64,000 nt of DNA from CAVQCX01 sp963711095 (GTDB lineage Bacteria; Pseudomonadota; Gammaproteobacteria; Chromatiales; Chromatiaceae). Shown piece after piece: positions 1-8,053 of the stretch. The position numbers were made by a program, and so were the translations under genes. The stretch covers positions 124,001 through 188,000 of the forward strand of contig CAVQCX010000038.1 of NCBI GenBank assembly GCA_963711095.1, read 5' to 3'. The notes under the pieces were generated by a model. That model saw only the letters and a list, made by a program, of their open reading frames with translations. It did not search any database and was not told where the DNA came from. Each line of letters opens with the position of its first letter. Within the stretch, counting starts at the first letter, position 1.

Positions 1-1
1 T

Positions 2-986
2 GACAGCGACCTCGGGCTCGGGGCGCACGTCGTCTACAGCCAGGTGGCCCTGCATGGCGAATACGGCGGGGTGGTCCCGGAGCTCGCTTCCCGTGACCAT
101 GTGCGCAAGCTCTTGCCGTTGATCCGGCAGGTGCTCGCCGAGGCCGGGCCCGGCAGCGTGCCGGCTCGATGGGGTGGCCTACACCGCGGGGCCGGGTTTG
201 ATCGGCGCTCTGCTGGTCGGAGCGGCTGTGGGGCGCTCGCTGGCCTGGGCCTGGGGGGTCCCGGCCCTGGGCGTGCATCACATGGAGGGCCACCTGCTGG
301 CGCCAATGCTCGAGCCGGACCCGCCGGTGTTCCCCTTTGTCGCCCTGCTGGTCTCGGGCGGGCACACCCAGCTGGTCGAGGTCGCCGGGGTGGGGCGCTA
401 CCGGATGCTGGGAGAGTCCCTGGACGATGCCGCCGGGGAGGCCTTCGACAAGACCGCCAAGCTGCTCGGGCTGCCCTATCCGGGCGGTCCGGCGCTGGCC
501 CGCCTGGCCGAGCGGGGTGATCCCGGGCGGTTCTCGTTTCCGCGGCCGATGGTGGACCGACCGGGCCTGGACTTCAGCTTCAGCGGGCTCAAGACCTTCG
601 CCCTGACGACCATGAAACAGGCCCTGGGTGACGAAGGCGCGCAGGAGCAGACCCGCGCGGATATCGCCCGGGCGTTCGAGGATGCGGTGGTTGATACGCT
701 GGCGATCAAGTGCCGGCGTGCGGTGCTCCAGACCGGTGCCCGCACCCTGGTGCTGGCGGGGGGCGTGAGCGCCAACCGGCGGCTGCGCGTGCGGATCGCC
801 GAGACCATGGCCCAGGCTGGCGTTCGGGCCTGTTACCCCCGCCCGGAATTCTGTACCGATAACGGCGCCATGATCGCCTACGCGGGCTGGCAGCGGCTAA
901 GGGCCGGCCAGCACGACGGTCTCGGATTCGGGGCCGTGCCGCGCTGGTCCATGACCGATCTGGCGCCGCTCGGCGGCGACCTCTGA
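2..986 (+). CDS. tsaD: tRNA N6-threonylcarbamoyladenosine synthase TsaD (5' truncated, frameshifted)
   Basis: TsaD transfers threonylcarbamoyl to A37 of ANN-decoding tRNAs, working in the cytoplasm with TsaB, TsaE and TsaC. The conserved family blocks GEYGGVVPELASRDHV, AYTAGPGLIGALLVG, GVHHMEGHLLAP (metal-ligand HMEGH), VSGGHTQL and CTDNGAMIAYAG are all present. The N-terminal ATPase start lies outside the window. The blocks lie in two frames: up to about base 160 in one, then from LDGVAYTAGPGL at about 165 in the next, so one base is extra (or two are missing) between about 150 and 167. Because TsaD is generally essential, a sequence error is likelier than a dead gene. Identity is certain; whether the frameshift is real cannot be told. 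Confidence 0.9.
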
Positions 987-1021
987 GCGCGCCGGCGCCG
1001 ACCCGGCCCGTCGGGGGCGGA

Positions 1022-1624
1022 TCACTCCGGGCCCTGCTCCTCCGAGATCTTTCCCTCCGACCCCTTGAGAAGGTGCCGGATGTTGCTGCGGTGGCGCCAG
1101 AACAGCATGCTGCTGATCAGCACCTGCGCGGCGATCAGCGCCGGGGCCGGCCAGAACAGCCAGACAATGAGCGGGGCCAGGGCCATGGATATCAGCGCCG
1201 ATAGCGAGGAAATGTTCAGCACCCGGGCAGCGAACAGCCAGATGGCGGCCACCGAGAGCCCGATCTGCCAGCTCAGGCCGAGCTGCACCCCGAGGGCCGT
1301 GGCGACCCCTTTGCCACCCCGGAAGCCGAAGAACACGGGATACAGGTGGCCCAGGAACGCCGCGATCCCGGTGGCGGCAAGCACCGCTACACCGGCATCC
1401 AGCAGGTGGGCGGCCAGCATCGGCAGCACGCCTTTGAGGCAGTCGCCGACCAGGGTGACGGCCGCCGCCTTGCGGCCGCCGATGCGCAGCACATTGGTCG
1501 CACCGGGGTTGTTCGAGCCCAGGGTCCGGGGGTCGGGCAGTCCCATCAGGCGGCACACCAGAATGGCGCTGGAGATGGAGCCCAGCAGATAGGCTCCGAC
1601 GATCAGGGCGACAGCGGGCAGCAT
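1022..1624 (-). CDS. plsY: glycerol-3-phosphate acyltransferase PlsY
   Basis: PlsY is a membrane enzyme that moves the acyl group from acyl-phosphate to glycerol-3-phosphate, the first step of phospholipid synthesis. The 200-residue product has the family length and about five hydrophobic helices. Its signature motifs are visible: GSNNPGATN near residue 36, GHLYPVFFGFRGGKGVAT near residue 90 (phosphate-binding loop), and RHRSNIRHLLKGSEGK near the C-terminus. It is divergent from folB and lies next to tsaD, a very common gammaproteobacterial order. Confidence 0.95.
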   Translation of the reverse strand: MLPAVALIVGAYLLGSISSAILVCRLMGLPDPRTLGSNNPGATNVLRIGGRKAAAVTLVGDCLKGVLPMLAAHLLDAGVAVLAATGIAAFLGHLYPVFFGFRGGKGVATALGVQLGLSWQIGLSVAAIWLFAARVLNISSLSALISMALAPLIVWLFWPAPALIAAQVLISSMLFWRHRSNIRHLLKGSEGKISEEQGPE

Positions 1625-1772
1625 TTCTATCTGGTGGGTCCGGGCAGACGACAGCCGGCATTGTCGGTGCGGGGCCGGGCCCGGTCAACGGGACGGCGCT
1701 CTCGCGGCCGGGTTTTGCCGGTTGTCCGGCTGCTTTACCATGTCGCGAGCCCGCAGCGCCGCCGGAGCCTCT

Positions 1773-2129
1773 ATGGACATCGTATTCCTGCGTGAACTTC
1801 GTATCGACACCGTGATCGGCATCTACGGCTGGGAGCGCCGCATCACCCAGACCCTGGTCCTGGACCTGGAGATGAGCGCGGATATCGCCGCCGCGGCCGC
1901 CACCGATCGGATCGAGGACACGCTCGACTACAAGGCGGTGGCCAAGCGGCTGATCCAGTTCGTCTCCGAGAGCCGCTTTCAGCTGGTGGAGACGCTGGCC
2001 GAGCGCTGCGCGCAGATCGTGCGCGAGGAGTTCGGGGTGCGCTGGGTGCGCCTGACCCTGAACAAGCAGGGTGCGGTACGTGGTGCGCGTGACGTGGGCG
2101 TGATCATCGAGCGCGGCGAGCGCCACTGA
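1773..2129 (+). CDS. folB: dihydroneopterin aldolase FolB
   Basis: FolB cleaves dihydroneopterin to 6-hydroxymethyldihydropterin in folate synthesis. The 118-residue product shows the family opening FLRELRIDTVIGIYGWER and the LDYKAVAKRL and LVETLAERCAQIV segments, whose Glu is expected in the pterin site. The ATG at 1773 is preferred over upstream in-frame starts because GGAG lies just upstream and the protein then has the normal FolB length. folK starts one base after the stop, so the two folate enzymes form an operon. Confidence 0.95.
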   Translation: MDIVFLRELRIDTVIGIYGWERRITQTLVLDLEMSADIAAAAATDRIEDTLDYKAVAKRLIQFVSESRFQLVETLAERCAQIVREEFGVRWVRLTLNKQGAVRGARDVGVIIERGERH

Positions 2130-2130
2130 G

Positions 2131-2619
2131 ATGGCCCGCGTCTGGGTGAGCATCGGCAGCAATGTCGATCGAGAGCGCCACATCCGGGGGGCCATCGAGG
2201 AGCTGCGCCACGAGCTGGGCGAGCTGATCCTGTCCCGGGTGTACGAGAGCGCGGCGGTCGGGTTCCCGGGGGCCGCCTTCTACAATCTGGTGGCCGGATT
2301 CGAGTCGCAGCTGGCGCCCGCGGAGCTCAACCGGCGGCTGCGCGCCATCGAGGCGGCCCACGGGCGAGAGCGCGCGGGCCCCCGGTTCGCCGCACGTACC
2401 CTGGATATAGATCTGCTCACCTACGGGGATCGGGTGGGCCACTTCGACGGGCTGGAGCTTCCTCGGGACGAGATCCTGAAATACGCCTTCGTGCTGGGGC
2501 CCCTGGCGGAGGTCGCCCCCGGCGAGCGTCATCCCGTCGATGGGCGCACCTATGCCGAGCTCTGGGCGGCTTTCGATCGCTCCGGGCAGGCCATTCACCC
2601 GGTGGCGCTGGCGACCTGA
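2131..2619 (+). CDS. folK: 6-hydroxymethyl-dihydropterin pyrophosphokinase FolK
   Basis: FolK transfers pyrophosphate from ATP to 6-hydroxymethyldihydropterin, the step after FolB. Recognisable features are VSIGSNVDRERHI at the N-terminus, the GFPGAAFYNLVAGF strand near residue 45 and the metal-binding FAARTLDIDLLTYGD motif near residue 85, followed by LELPRDEI. The 162-residue length is typical. Its 3' end overlaps that of the convergent copA by about 25 bases. Confidence 0.94.
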   Translation: MARVWVSIGSNVDRERHIRGAIEELRHELGELILSRVYESAAVGFPGAAFYNLVAGFESQLAPAELNRRLRAIEAAHGRERAGPRFAARTLDIDLLTYGDRVGHFDGLELPRDEILKYAFVLGPLAEVAPGERHPVDGRTYAELWAAFDRSGQAIHPVALAT

Positions 2620-5099
2620 GTCCGGGATCTGGGCGCCCGGGAGGACCAGCCCGGATCGAAGTGTCTCAGGCGCAGGCTGTTGGAGACCACGAACAGGCTG
2701 GAGACGCTCATGGCCGCGGCGGCGACCATGGGGTTGAGCAGTATCCCGAAGAAGGGATAGAGGGCGCCGGCGGCCAGCGGTATCAGCGCCACGTTGTAGG
2801 CATAGGCCCAGAAGAAGTTCAGCTGGATGATCCAGAGCGTGCGCCGGGCAAGACGGATCGCATCCACCACCCGACGCAGATCTCCCGCCATCAGCACCAG
2901 GTCGCCCGCCTCGATGGCGATGTCGGTGCCGGTGCCTATGGCCAGGCCGAGGTCCGCCCGGGCCAGCGCCGGCGCGTCGTTGATCCCGTCGCCCACCACC
3001 CCGACCCGGCGACCCTCGCCCTGCAGCCGCTCAATCTCCCGGGCCTTGCCGTCGGGCAGCACCCCGGCGATCACCCGCTCGATCCCCAGCCGCGCGGCCA
3101 CGGCCTGGGCCGTGCCCGGCTGATCGCCGGTGAGCATCGCGACCTCCAGGCCCAGGCCTCGCAGCGCGTGCAGGGTCTCGGCGGCGCCCTCTTTGATCGG
3201 GTCGCTGACCCCGAGCAGACCCGCCAGCCGCCCGTCGATCGCGCAGTAGAGCAGCGTCTCGCCCGCCTGGGACCAAGCCTCGGCGAGTGTCGCGGCGGGC
3301 TCCGCGGCTATGCCCAGGCGCTGCATGTAGCGCGCCGAGCCGATCTGCAGGCGATGGCCGTCGACCTTCCCCTGGATACCGAGTCCGGGCTCCGCCTGGA
3401 CATCCGTGGCTGCCGGGGCCGGCAGTCCGCGGGCCGCTGCCGCCTCCACCAACGCCTGGCCGAGGGGGTGCTCGCTGCGCCGCTCCAGGCTGGCCGCCAG
3501 CCCCAGCAGCCTCGCCTCCTCGGTGTCGAAACAGCGGATGCGGCTGAGCACAGGTCGGCCCTCGGTGAGAGTGCCGGTCTTGTCGAACACCAGGGTGTCG
3601 AGCCGTGCCAGGGTCTCCAGGGCCGCCCCCTTGCGGAACAGCACGCCCAGCTCCGCCGCGCGGCCGGTGCCGACCATGATCGCCGTGGGGGTCGCCAGGC
3701 CCATGGCGCAGGGGCAGGCGATGACCAGCACGCTCACCCCGGCGACGAAGGCGTGGCTCAGTGCAGACTCGTGCCCGAGACCGAGCCAGGCCAGGAAGGT
3801 CAGGGTGGCCACTGCCATGACGATCGGCACGAACACCCCGGCGATACGGTCGGCCAGTTGCTGGATCGGCGGCTTGCCCGCCTGGGCGTCCTCGACCATG
3901 CGGATGATGTGGGCGAGCAGGGTCTCGGCGCCGACCCGGGTGGCCATGAGCCGAAGGCCTCCGGCGCCGTTGACCGTGCCGCCGGTGACCTCTGCCCCGG
4001 GGCCTTTCAGCACTGGCACCGGCTCCCCGGTGATCATCGACTCGTCGCAGTAGCTGCTGCCCTCGGTGACCTCGCCGTCGGTGGGGATGCGCTCGCCGGG
4101 ACGCACCAGGATCAGGTCGCCCGGCACCAGGGCTTCGATGGGGATCTCCAGCTCCTGGCCGTCGCGCACCACGCGCGCCTGGGCCGGCTGCAGCCGCATC
4201 AGCTTACGGATCGCCGATGAGGTCCGCCCGCGGGCGGCGCCCTCCAGGTATTTGCCCGCCAGGATCAGGGTGATGATCGCCGCGGAGGCCTCGAAATAGA
4301 ACTGCACAGTGCCCGCCGGGAACAGCCCCGGGGCCAGCAGCGCCAGGGTGGAGTAGCCCCAGGCCGCCGAGCTGCCCAGCATGATCAGGCTGTTCATCCC
4401 GGGGCTGAGGTGTCTGAGCTCTGCAAAGCCCTGGCGGTAGAAACGCCGCCCGGCGTAGAACTGCACCGGTGTGGCGAGGGCGAGCTCCAGCCAGTGCCAG
4501 GCCGCCGGGCGCGCGAGCCCGTGCATCCAGGGGGCCAGGCCGGGTACCAGCATGGGTCCCATGGCGATCAGGATCAGCGGCAGAGTGAGCAGCGCGGCCA
4601 GCAGCAGATCGCGCCGCGCCGCCCGGTCCTGGGGCGGCTGCTCCCCAGGGGTGCCCGCTGCCGCAGGCGTCGGTGCCACCCGATAGCCCGCGGACTCGAT
4701 CGCCGCGCGCAGCTCCCCCGGGCCGAGCTGGGCCGGCAGGTAGTCCACCGAGGCCTTCTCCGTGGCGAGATTCACGCTCGCCCCCAGCACGCCGGGAAGC
4801 TTCAGCAGGGCCCGCTCCACCCGCCCCACGCAGGCCGCGCAGGTCATGCCCTGCACGGGCAGGTCCAGGTGAGCGGTGCGGGGCTCATAGCCGCTCTCGC
4901 GCACCACCGCCAGCAGCTCGGGCAGGCTGATGCGCTGGGGGTCGAAGCGGATGGTGCCGCGCTCGGTGGCCAGGTTCACGCTGGCCTGGTCTACGCCGGG
5001 CTGCTTGCCGAGGCTGCGCTCAATACGCGCCACGCAGGCGGCACAGCTCATGCCGCCAATGTCCAGGCGGACCTCGCTGCGCTGTGTCTCGGCGCCCAT
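2595..5099 (-). CDS. copA: copper-exporting P1B-type ATPase
   Basis: This is an inner-membrane Cu(I)-exporting ATPase. Two N-terminal heavy-metal-associated domains carry GMSCAAC and GMTCAAC. The transport core shows MITGEPVPV (actuator), the intramembrane CPC motif in VIACPCAMGLATP, the phosphorylation site DKTGTLTEG, the nucleotide-domain SEHPLG and the hinge GDGINDAPALARADLG. Length is about 834 residues, normal for a two-HMA CopA. ATG at 5099 is chosen; a GTG three bases upstream is an alternative. The small chaperone gene just upstream on the same strand suggests a copper-detoxification operon. Confidence 0.95.
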   Translation of the reverse strand: MGAETQRSEVRLDIGGMSCAACVARIERSLGKQPGVDQASVNLATERGTIRFDPQRISLPELLAVVRESGYEPRTAHLDLPVQGMTCAACVGRVERALLKLPGVLGASVNLATEKASVDYLPAQLGPGELRAAIESAGYRVAPTPAAAGTPGEQPPQDRAARRDLLLAALLTLPLILIAMGPMLVPGLAPWMHGLARPAAWHWLELALATPVQFYAGRRFYRQGFAELRHLSPGMNSLIMLGSSAAWGYSTLALLAPGLFPAGTVQFYFEASAAIITLILAGKYLEGAARGRTSSAIRKLMRLQPAQARVVRDGQELEIPIEALVPGDLILVRPGERIPTDGEVTEGSSYCDESMITGEPVPVLKGPGAEVTGGTVNGAGGLRLMATRVGAETLLAHIIRMVEDAQAGKPPIQQLADRIAGVFVPIVMAVATLTFLAWLGLGHESALSHAFVAGVSVLVIACPCAMGLATPTAIMVGTGRAAELGVLFRKGAALETLARLDTLVFDKTGTLTEGRPVLSRIRCFDTEEARLLGLAASLERRSEHPLGQALVEAAAARGLPAPAATDVQAEPGLGIQGKVDGHRLQIGSARYMQRLGIAAEPAATLAEAWSQAGETLLYCAIDGRLAGLLGVSDPIKEGAAETLHALRGLGLEVAMLTGDQPGTAQAVAARLGIERVIAGVLPDGKAREIERLQGEGRRVGVVGDGINDAPALARADLGLAIGTGTDIAIEAGDLVLMAGDLRRVVDAIRLARRTLWIIQLNFFWAYAYNVALIPLAAGALYPFFGILLNPMVAAAAMSVSSLFVVSNSLRLRHFDPGWSSRAPRSRTQVASATG

Positions 5100-5118
5100 C
5101 ACCTGTCCCCGGGGGGGC

Positions 5119-5319
5119 TCACACCAGCTCCGCGCTGTAGCCCTCTTCCTTGACGGCCTCGATCAGGGCGGTGGGGTTGGGGCTGCCCTCGACCTCGGCG
5201 CTGCCCGCCTCGAGGCTCACCTGGACCCGGTCGACGCCCGCGACCCCGCTCAGGGCCTTCTCGACGGCGGCCTTGCAATGGCCGCAGCGCATGCCGGTAA
5301 TCTTCATCTGGATCATCAT
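5119..5319 (-). CDS. copZ: copper chaperone (single HMA domain)
   Basis: This 66-residue protein is a single heavy-metal-associated domain with GMRCGHCKAAVEKAL, where the two Cys bind Cu(I). It has the ferredoxin-like length and the GYSAEL ending typical of CopZ/Atx1 proteins that hand copper to CopA. GGAG precedes the start at normal spacing and copA begins about 20 bases downstream of the stop. The role as copper rather than mercury chaperone is inferred from copA; no mer genes are nearby. Confidence 0.88.
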   Translation of the reverse strand: MMIQMKITGMRCGHCKAAVEKALSGVAGVDRVQVSLEAGSAEVEGSPNPTALIEAVKEEGYSAELV

Positions 5320-5362
5320 CGGGTCTCCGCTGAGAGCTATGAATTCGACCCTTGCCGCGGGC

Positions 5363-6119
5363 TCAATGTTGCGTGCTGCGGCCGCCGTCCACGGTGATCA
5401 CCTGGCCGGTGATATAGGGTGCATCGCGCACCAGGAACAGCACCGTGCGGGCGATGTCCGCCGGGGCGCCGGGTCGTTTCAGCGCCGTGCGGTCGAGGAT
5501 CTCGTGCTGTGCGGCTTGGCTCAGCCCCTGCTCGGGCCAGAGGATGGCGCCCGGCGCGACGCCGTTGACGCGCACCTCGGGGCCCAGCTCCCGGGCCAGC
5601 GAGCGCACCATCATGGCGTTGCCGGACTTGGCCATGGAGTAGACCGGATGGTCTTTGAGCGGGCGCTCGCCATGGATGTCCACCAGGTTCACGATGCAGC
5701 CCGCGGTGCGGCGCAGGGCCTGCGCTGCGGCCTGGGCGAGGAAGAAGGGCGCCTTGAGATTGGTGCCCATGAGGTCAGCCCACTGGGCCTCACTGACCTC
5801 GCCCAGCGGCGTCGGGTAGAAGGTCGAAGCGTTGTTGACCAGCAGGTCGAGGCGCCCGAATTGGTCGGTCGCCGCGTCCACCAGGCTAGCCAGGGCGCGG
5901 GTGTCGAGCAGGTCGCCCTGGACCAGGCCGACCGATTCGGAGCGCTCCGACTCGAAGCTCGCGCTTGAGCTCATCGGCGGCCCGGGCCGAGCGATAATAG
6001 TGCAGGACGAGATCCATGCCGGCCTGGTGCAGGGTGCGGGCGATCTCGGCGCCGATGCGCTGGGCGGCGCCGGTAATCAGGGCCACCTTTCCGGCCAGGG
6101 TCTCTCGATCGTCTCTCAC
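5363..6119 (-). CDS. folM: FolM-like pteridine reductase (SDR), frameshifted
   Basis: This is a short-chain dehydrogenase of the pteridine/dihydromonapterin reductase type. The N-terminal part has the family-specific TGAAQRIGAEIA cofactor motif and LHYYRSARAADELKRE. The remainder, in another frame, has LVQGDLLD, LLVNNASTFYPTP, NLVDIHGERPL, the catalytic YSMAK and the C-terminal VDGGRSTQH. The frames switch near 5950-5970, within the ELKRE to SERSESVGLVQGDL junction, implying a single-base indel. GTG at 6119 gives a normal N-terminus; GTG at 6146 is possible. It is divergent from the MidA-like gene. Confidence 0.85.
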
Positions 6120-6280
6120 GGGCTGGCGCTCAGGGTCGTCGTGCACGCTTGCGGTATGGCCCGCCGGGGGCCCAGGGATCGGCGCAGGGCGGGATGCGGG
6201 TCCCGGCCCCGGAAGCGCTCGGCGAATCCGGTAGACTAAGCCGCCAATTTAACCGAAACCCGCAGCCGACACACCTCGCG

Positions 6281-7465
6281 ATGCCTCCGCCTACGACTCG
6301 CTCCGCTGCGCCGGACGCTGCCGCTCGCCTCCGCGAGTCGAGTCTCGCGGAGGTGATCCAAACGGCCATTGTTCAAGACGGCGGCGGGCTGCCGTTCGAC
6401 CGTTTCATGGAGCTGGCGCTCTATACGCCGGGGCTGGGCTACTACAGCGGCGGGGCCTGCAAGTTTGGCGCACAGGGGGATTTCGTCACCGCCCCGGAGC
6501 TTTCGCCGCTGTTTGCGTACGCCCTCGCCCGGCAGATCGGCCAGGTGCTAGGCCATCTCGGCGGGGGCGAGGTGCTGGAGCTGGGGGGAGGCTCGGGCTG
6601 CCTGGCCGCGGATCTGCTCGGTGACCTCCAACGGCTCGATCGGTTGCCCGAGCGTTACCTGATGCTGGAGCTCAGCGCTGAGCTGAGGGCGCGCCAGCGC
6701 GCCACCCTGGAGGCCCGGGTACCCGATCTGGCCGGGCGGGTGCAATGGCTCGACGAGCTGCCGGCGCAGGCGCTGCGCGGCCTGGTGATCGCCAACGAGG
6801 TGATCGATGCCATGCCGGTGAGCCGCTTTCGCATCGAGCGCTGCCAGGTGCTGGAAGAGTATGTGGTCGTCCACGAGGGGCGGTTCGCGGCCAGCTGGTG
6901 CCCCGCCACGACCCCGGGCCTGGCCCCGGGGGTGGCGCGCCTGGCCGCCGAGCTCGGCCCGTTTGCGGACGGCTACGAGTCGGAGATCAACCTGCGCGCC
7001 TCCGCCTGGGTCGCCGCGATCGCCAGGCGGCTGGACGCCGGCCTGCTGCTGCTGATCGACTACGGTTACCCGCGCCGCGAGTACTATCACCCCCAGCGCA
7101 GCGCAGGGACCTTGATGTGCCACCATCGCCACCGCGCCCACGCCGATCCGCTGGTGCTGGTCGGGTTGCAGGACATCACGGCCCATGTGGATTTCACCAC
7201 CCTGGCGGAGGCCGCCGTGCAGGCCGGGCTGTGCGTGCACGGCTTCGCCCCCCAGGCACATTTTCTGCTGGCGAGTGGCATGGAGAGCTATCTCGAGAGG
7301 CTGGATCCGGAGGATACCGCGGGCAGGCTGCAGCGGCTCCAGGAGATCAAGATGCTGACCCTGCCGTCAGAGATGGGCGAGCGATTCAAGGTGCTCGCGC
7401 TCTCGCGTGGCCTCGACCTGGCGCTGCTGGGATTCGCCCTAAGAGATTTCCGCGACCGACTTTGA
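6281..7465 (+). CDS. SAM-dependent methyltransferase, MidA/NDUFAF7 family
   Basis: Members of this family (COG1565) are class I methyltransferases; the mitochondrial relative NDUFAF7 methylates an arginine of complex I. Visible hallmarks are FMELALYTPGLGYYSGG, GDFVTAPELSPLFA, the SAM-binding ELGGGSG loop near residue 105, ANEVIDAMPVSRF (family motif) and LLLIDYGYPRREYYHPQR. The 394-residue length is usual. ATG at 6281 is chosen because homologous sequence begins soon after it. The bacterial substrate is not known to me. Confidence 0.88.
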   Translation: MPPPTTRSAAPDAAARLRESSLAEVIQTAIVQDGGGLPFDRFMELALYTPGLGYYSGGACKFGAQGDFVTAPELSPLFAYALARQIGQVLGHLGGGEVLELGGGSGCLAADLLGDLQRLDRLPERYLMLELSAELRARQRATLEARVPDLAGRVQWLDELPAQALRGLVIANEVIDAMPVSRFRIERCQVLEEYVVVHEGRFAASWCPATTPGLAPGVARLAAELGPFADGYESEINLRASAWVAAIARRLDAGLLLLIDYGYPRREYYHPQRSAGTLMCHHRHRAHADPLVLVGLQDITAHVDFTTLAEAAVQAGLCVHGFAPQAHFLLASGMESYLERLDPEDTAGRLQRLQEIKMLTLPSEMGERFKVLALSRGLDLALLGFALRDFRDRL

Positions 7466-7547
7466 GCCCCGCTTTCTTGTCGGCGGGTTTGCATTGTGCC
7501 GGCCGCGGAAAATACAATCGCCGCTTTTCGGCCAACCCGCGGAGTCC

Positions 7548-8012
7548 ATGGAGATGAGCACAGAGATCGAACAACGGATCCAGGCCCTACAAGCTGAGAT
7601 CGATGAGCTGAAGGTGCAGAAGGAGCAAGCGAAAAAGCAGCGGGCGGCGCTCGATGAGGCGTACAAGGCGCTCAAGGCCCAGCTCAAGGAGGCTGGCCTG
7701 AGCTTCGATGCGCTGGTGCGCTTCGCCCTCAGAGATGTGCGGCGCGTCCTGGAGCAGGTGGACAAGGAGACGGTGCCCGAGCAGGCGCCCCCCAGGCGCA
7801 AGACCGCCAAGAAGCAGGCGGCACCCAAGACCCGGGGACGCAAGCCAGCGCCCGGCATCAAGATCGCCGCGGGCCGATACGGCAACATCCCTCCGGACAC
7901 CGAGCAGGTCTACCAGGTCAAGGAGAAGGGACCGCGCCCCAAGTCCCTAAAGGCCTATGCCGAAGAGATCGGCATTGATGCGTTCCTGGAGCGCTGCCGC
8001 CTCGGTGACTGA
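7548..8012 (+). CDS. coiled-coil basic protein, possible nucleoid-associated protein
   Basis: The N-terminal half (about residues 5-50) is a charged heptad-rich helix, EIEQRIQALQAEIDELKVQKEQ onward, consistent with a dimeric coiled coil. The middle is basic and contains KTRGRKPAPG, an AT-hook-like RGRKP core. The C-terminus (about 50 residues, ending FLERCRLGD) I do not recognise. A coiled-coil oligomerisation part plus a basic DNA-binding loop resembles H-NS-like silencers, but the H-NS consensus TWSGRGRKP is only partly matched. The start could be 7548 or 7554; GGAG fits 7554 slightly better. Confidence 0.65.
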   Translation: MEMSTEIEQRIQALQAEIDELKVQKEQAKKQRAALDEAYKALKAQLKEAGLSFDALVRFALRDVRRVLEQVDKETVPEQAPPRRKTAKKQAAPKTRGRKPAPGIKIAAGRYGNIPPDTEQVYQVKEKGPRPKSLKAYAEEIGIDAFLERCRLGD

Positions 8013-8053
8013 GCCAGGGGCGGATAGAAGCGGCTGTGCCGTTGTGCCGGCCG

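Noticed and set aside
897..2195. 432-codon minus-strand frame over plsY-folB
   Set aside because: Lies opposite two well-supported genes and shows no domain; a GC-rich shadow.
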